Below are positions 61,516-64,000 of a stretch of DNA of 64,000 nucleotides, one piece after another. The position numbers were made by a program, and so were the translations under genes. The DNA is taken from NCBI RefSeq assembly GCF_011752935.1, contig NZ_VWWO01000002.1:1488001-1552000 (forward strand), in the 5' to 3' direction. The DNA comes from Chitinophaga sp. Cy-1792. GTDB lineage: Bacteria > Bacteroidota > Bacteroidia > Chitinophagales > Chitinophagaceae. Below the pieces are notes generated by a model. That model did not search any database and had not been told where the DNA came from. It was given only the letters and a program-made list of their open reading frames with translations. Position 1 is the stretch's first letter. The number at the start of each line of letters is the position of its first letter.

Positions 61516-62970
61516 TTAGGCCATCAGTCCCGGTATAACTTTCCCGGCAACATCTGTGAGGCGGTAACGGCGCCCCTGGTGTTTGAATGTGAGCTTTTCG
61601 TGGTCGAGTCCCATAAGATGTAGTACGGTGGCATGAAAATCGTGTACATGCACGGGGTCTTTGGTGATATTGTAGCCAAACTCGTCGGTTTCTCCATATA
61701 CGATACCTGGTTTTACGCCACCACCGGCCATCCATATGGAAAAGCAGCGTGGGTGGTGATCACGGCCGTAGTTGTCTGTTGTTATTTTACCCTGGCAATA
61801 ATTTGTTCTGCCAAATTCACCGCCCCATATTACCAGTGTTTCATCCAGCAGGCCGCGTTGCTTAAGGTCTGTGATGAGTGCAGCAGAGGCGCGGTCTACG
61901 TCCATGGCTTGCCCGGCCATGTCGTTAGGCAGGTTGCCATGCTGGTCCCATCCCTGGTGGTAGAGCTGTACGAAGCGTACACCATTTTCCGACAGCTTTC
62001 TTGCCAGCAGGCAATTGGCTGCAAAGGTGCCGGGAACAAGACATTCGGGGCCATATAGTTTGATGATATCGTCAGATTCTTTGGAGAGATCGGTGAGTTC
62101 CGGAACTGCTGTCTGCATACGGTAGGCCATCTCATATTGCTGGATTTTGGTGCTGATCTCAGGGTCACCAAAGTCTTTGTACGATTGATCATTGAGTGCT
62201 GCCAACTGATCGAGCATCTGGCGGCGGTTAGCCATGTCGATACCATCAGGGTTATTGAGGTATAACACAGGGTTATCGCCACTGCTGAATTGTACGCCCT
62301 GGTGAATGCTGTCGAGGAAGCCATTGGACCATAGTTTGGAATACACGCCCTGGCCATTGCCTTTACCGCGCGAGAGTAACACACAGAATGCCGGCAGGTT
62401 TTTGTTTTCGCTGCCTAGGCCATAACTCATCCAGGAACCAAAGCTGGCACGGTTTCCCTGCTGTGCACCTGTCTGGAAAAAAGTAAGGGCAGGGTCGTGG
62501 TTGATCGCCTCGGTAAACATAGATCGTACGATGCAGATATCATCGACAATTTTAGCCGTATGCGGGAAGATATCGCTTACCCATGCACGGGCTTCTCCAT
62601 ATTGTTTAAAATCGAAATGAGAGCCTACCAGCGGAAACGACGACTGGCCGGCGGTCATGCCGGTAAGTCTTTGCCCCATCCGGATAGATGGCGGCAACTC
62701 CTGGCCCATCATTTCGCGTAGTTTGGGTTTATAGTCGAAGCTCTCCAGTTGCGAAGGTGCGCCGTTCTGGAAGAGGTAAATAATCCTTTTGGCTTTGGGT
62801 GCAAAATGTGGCATGCCGGGAATGAAGGGCGCCTCTTCCGCACTGCTGCTGTTAAACAGGCCAGGTATCAGCAAAGAACCTAAGGCCGCGCTTCCGATGC
62901 CTAAACTTAGCCGCGACAGGAATTTACGGCGGTTCATGTTCAGGTGATGCTCCAGGAATTCGTTTTTCAT
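61516..62970 (-). CDS. DUF1501 family exported protein
   Basis: The 484-residue protein has a twin-arginine signal (MNRRKFLSRLSLGIGSAALG; the ATG at 62937 that starts this motif is an alternative to the listed ATG 62970). The body is an alkaline-phosphatase-superfamily DUF1501 domain: IIYLFQNGAPSQLESFDYKP, HDPALTFFQTGAQQGNRASFGSWMSYGLG, LVIWGGEFGRTNYCQG, DHHPRCFSIWMAGGGVKPG, and HDFHATVLHLMGLDHEKL. The domain is related to sulfatases and may hydrolyse or transfer sulfate or phosphate. It is 54 bases from the DUF1553 gene, its usual neighbour. Confidence 0.92.
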   Translation of the reverse strand: MKNEFLEHHLNMNRRKFLSRLSLGIGSAALGSLLIPGLFNSSSAEEAPFIPGMPHFAPKAKRIIYLFQNGAPSQLESFDYKPKLREMMGQELPPSIRMGQRLTGMTAGQSSFPLVGSHFDFKQYGEARAWVSDIFPHTAKIVDDICIVRSMFTEAINHDPALTFFQTGAQQGNRASFGSWMSYGLGSENKNLPAFCVLLSRGKGNGQGVYSKLWSNGFLDSIHQGVQFSSGDNPVLYLNNPDGIDMANRRQMLDQLAALNDQSYKDFGDPEISTKIQQYEMAYRMQTAVPELTDLSKESDDIIKLYGPECLVPGTFAANCLLARKLSENGVRFVQLYHQGWDQHGNLPNDMAGQAMDVDRASAALITDLKQRGLLDETLVIWGGEFGRTNYCQGKITTDNYGRDHHPRCFSIWMAGGGVKPGIVYGETDEFGYNITKDPVHVHDFHATVLHLMGLDHEKLTFKHQGRRYRLTDVAGKVIPGLMA

Positions 62971-63024
62971 CGTGTCAGTTTTTTAATAGAAAATGATGGT
63001 GTAGCGAATAAGATCATCACCAGC

Positions 63025-64000
63025 TTATGTCTTGGACAATGTTTCTTCCAGGTTATAAATGGTGGTGATAACCTGCATCATGGCCGCCCAGGAGGCCTGG
63101 TCCAGGTTCGTTGCCATCGGGTATTCTCCGTGGTGCAATAGTTTGGCAGCATTTGCGGGCTGCTTTTTATAATAGTCCTGTTGTTGCTGGTAGTATTTCA
63201 GCAGGGTGGCTGTTTCGGATGGTTGTGCGGTGCGACAAACAATCAGATGAAAGGCCTGCTGAATCTGCTGCTGGGTGGCGCCGCCCTGCTGCATTAGGCT
63301 GGAAGCCAGTACCCTGGAGGCTTCCAGGACGGTAGGGTCGTTGAGCATCATCAGTGCCTGCAGTGGTGTGTTGGTGGCAGCGCGTTTCACTTCGCACTGA
63401 TCACGGTTGCTGGCATCGAATATCATCATGGAAGGCGGTGGTACTGTTCTTTTAATGAAGGTGTACAGTCCGCGACGGTATAGGCTTTTGCCATGGTCCT
63501 GCCGGTAGGTGGCCAGCTGTCCGCGGCCGGAGGTAGCCTGCTCCCAGAGTCCTTTAGGCTGGTAAGGTTTTACGCTGGGCCCACCAACCTCGTGTACCAG
63601 TAGCCCGCTGCTTTGTAGTACAATATCACGCACGGTTTCTGCCGGCAGCCTGAAACGCGGCCCCCTGGAAAGATAGATGTTCTCCGGGTCGGCTTTCAAT
63701 TTTTCCGGGGTGATAACGGCAGACTGCCGGTAGGTGGCCGACATCACCAATTGTTTCACCAGTCTTTTTATATTCCAGCCATGTTGCTCAAAGTCCGCTG
63801 CGAGCCAGTCGAGCAGGGCGGGATTGGTAGGCAGGTCGCCCTGCATGCCGAAGTCGCCGGTACTTTTCACGATGCCTCTGCCAAAAAATTCCTGCCATAA
63901 CTGGTTCACGTATACACGTGCTGTCAGTGGGTTTTTAGCGTCAAACAACCAGTAGGCGAGGCCCAGCCTGTTAGCCGGATAAGCCGTATTGCTGAAAGGC
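63025..64000 (-). CDS. DUF1553 family (planctomycete cytochrome-associated) protein, partial
   Basis: Only the C-terminal 325 residues are inside the window; the start lies beyond base 64000. The visible part reads PFSNTAYPANRLGLAYWLFD, LTARVYVNQLWQEFFGRGIV, TGDFGMQGDLPTNPALLDWLAADF, FRLPAETVRDIVLQSSGLL, TFIKRTVPPPSMMIFDASN and NTPLQALMMLNDPTVLEASR, all typical of DUF1553. In full-length members a PSCyt1 cytochrome c and a DUF1549 domain precede it. It is the first visible gene of the operon and matches the DUF1501 gene as partner. The enzymatic role of this pair is unknown. Confidence 0.92.
   Translation of the reverse strand, partial: PFSNTAYPANRLGLAYWLFDAKNPLTARVYVNQLWQEFFGRGIVKSTGDFGMQGDLPTNPALLDWLAADFEQHGWNIKRLVKQLVMSATYRQSAVITPEKLKADPENIYLSRGPRFRLPAETVRDIVLQSSGLLVHEVGGPSVKPYQPKGLWEQATSGRGQLATYRQDHGKSLYRRGLYTFIKRTVPPPSMMIFDASNRDQCEVKRAATNTPLQALMMLNDPTVLEASRVLASSLMQQGGATQQQIQQAFHLIVCRTAQPSETATLLKYYQQQQDYYKKQPANAAKLLHHGEYPMATNLDQASWAAMMQVITTIYNLEETLSKT

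Noticed and set aside
1..64000. CRISPR arrays, rRNA genes, intact insertion sequences, prophage
   Set aside because: I saw no regularly spaced repeats of 25-40 bases, no rRNA signature, and no transposase or phage structural gene on either strand.

Overview
The window looks like chromosome of a Bacteroidota bacterium, most likely family Chitinophagaceae and Chitinophaga-like (inference). The evidence is several TonB-linked SusC/SusD pairs each preceded by an ECF sigma factor and a FecR anti-sigma factor, a GldA/GldFG-type ABC system, promoters of the Bacteroidota type (TTTG, about 19 bp, TAnnTTTG), few Shine-Dalgarno sites, and a tRNA gene without an encoded CCA.

Layout. 1-969 (-): end of a ba3-type cytochrome oxidase operon (small subunit IIa, CuA subunit II, subunit I cut by the window edge). 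1209-4262: a lipoprotein and a secreted glutaminase-family (DUF4965/DUF1793-type) enzyme. 4415-4487: tRNA-Lys(TTT), followed by an AT-rich stretch of about 3 kb that ends in a partial copy of the tRNA 3' end. This stretch holds immunity-protein-like genes and gene fragments and looks like a decaying mini-island. 8025-9152: TlpA-type thioredoxin. 9431-16000: accessory single genes: DsbA-like protein divergent from an HxlR regulator, a broken metallo-beta-lactamase-fold gene, an AraC/GyrI regulator, a lipoprotein agmatine deiminase and an EthD-like protein. 15648-17143: an ECF41 (SigJ) module with its carboxymuconolactone decarboxylase-family partner and a good candidate target promoter.

17214-32347 (+) is the most notable block: ECF sigma, FecR, SusC, SusD, lipoprotein, ABC ATPase, a fused GldF-GldG-type permease, two tandem MutS-type ATPases without recognisable mismatch-recognition domains, and an S41 peptidase, in close head-to-tail order. 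Outer-membrane import, inner-membrane ABC function and MutS-type ATPases in one putative transcription unit is not an arrangement I can assign to a described system.

32443-38204: DUF4199 and DUF1801 genes, a Crp/Fnr regulator, and a macrolide-type glycosyltransferase plus TetX-like flavin monooxygenase divergent from an AraC regulator. 38690-44357 (+): TonB-dependent receptor, beta-helix lipoprotein and purple-acid-phosphatase-like enzyme, probably organic phosphate scavenging. 44510-46452 (-): two-component system. 46703-49829: FtsX/MacB-type permease and a Sel1-repeat protein. 50037-58190 (+): a second sigma/FecR/SusC/SusD locus ending in a secreted thioredoxin. 58321-64000 (-): an operon of DUF1553, DUF1501, NHL-repeat and DUF2231/cytochrome c/LRR proteins, of the type common in Planctomycetes and also present in Bacteroidota; its first gene runs off the window.

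Several intergenic regions carry long perfect palindromes with related arms (CAACC... or AACCTGT...), and both FecR-SusC junctions carry a hairpin with a GCCGT core. Coordinates and motifs were read by eye; family assignments come from sequence patterns, not from database searches.
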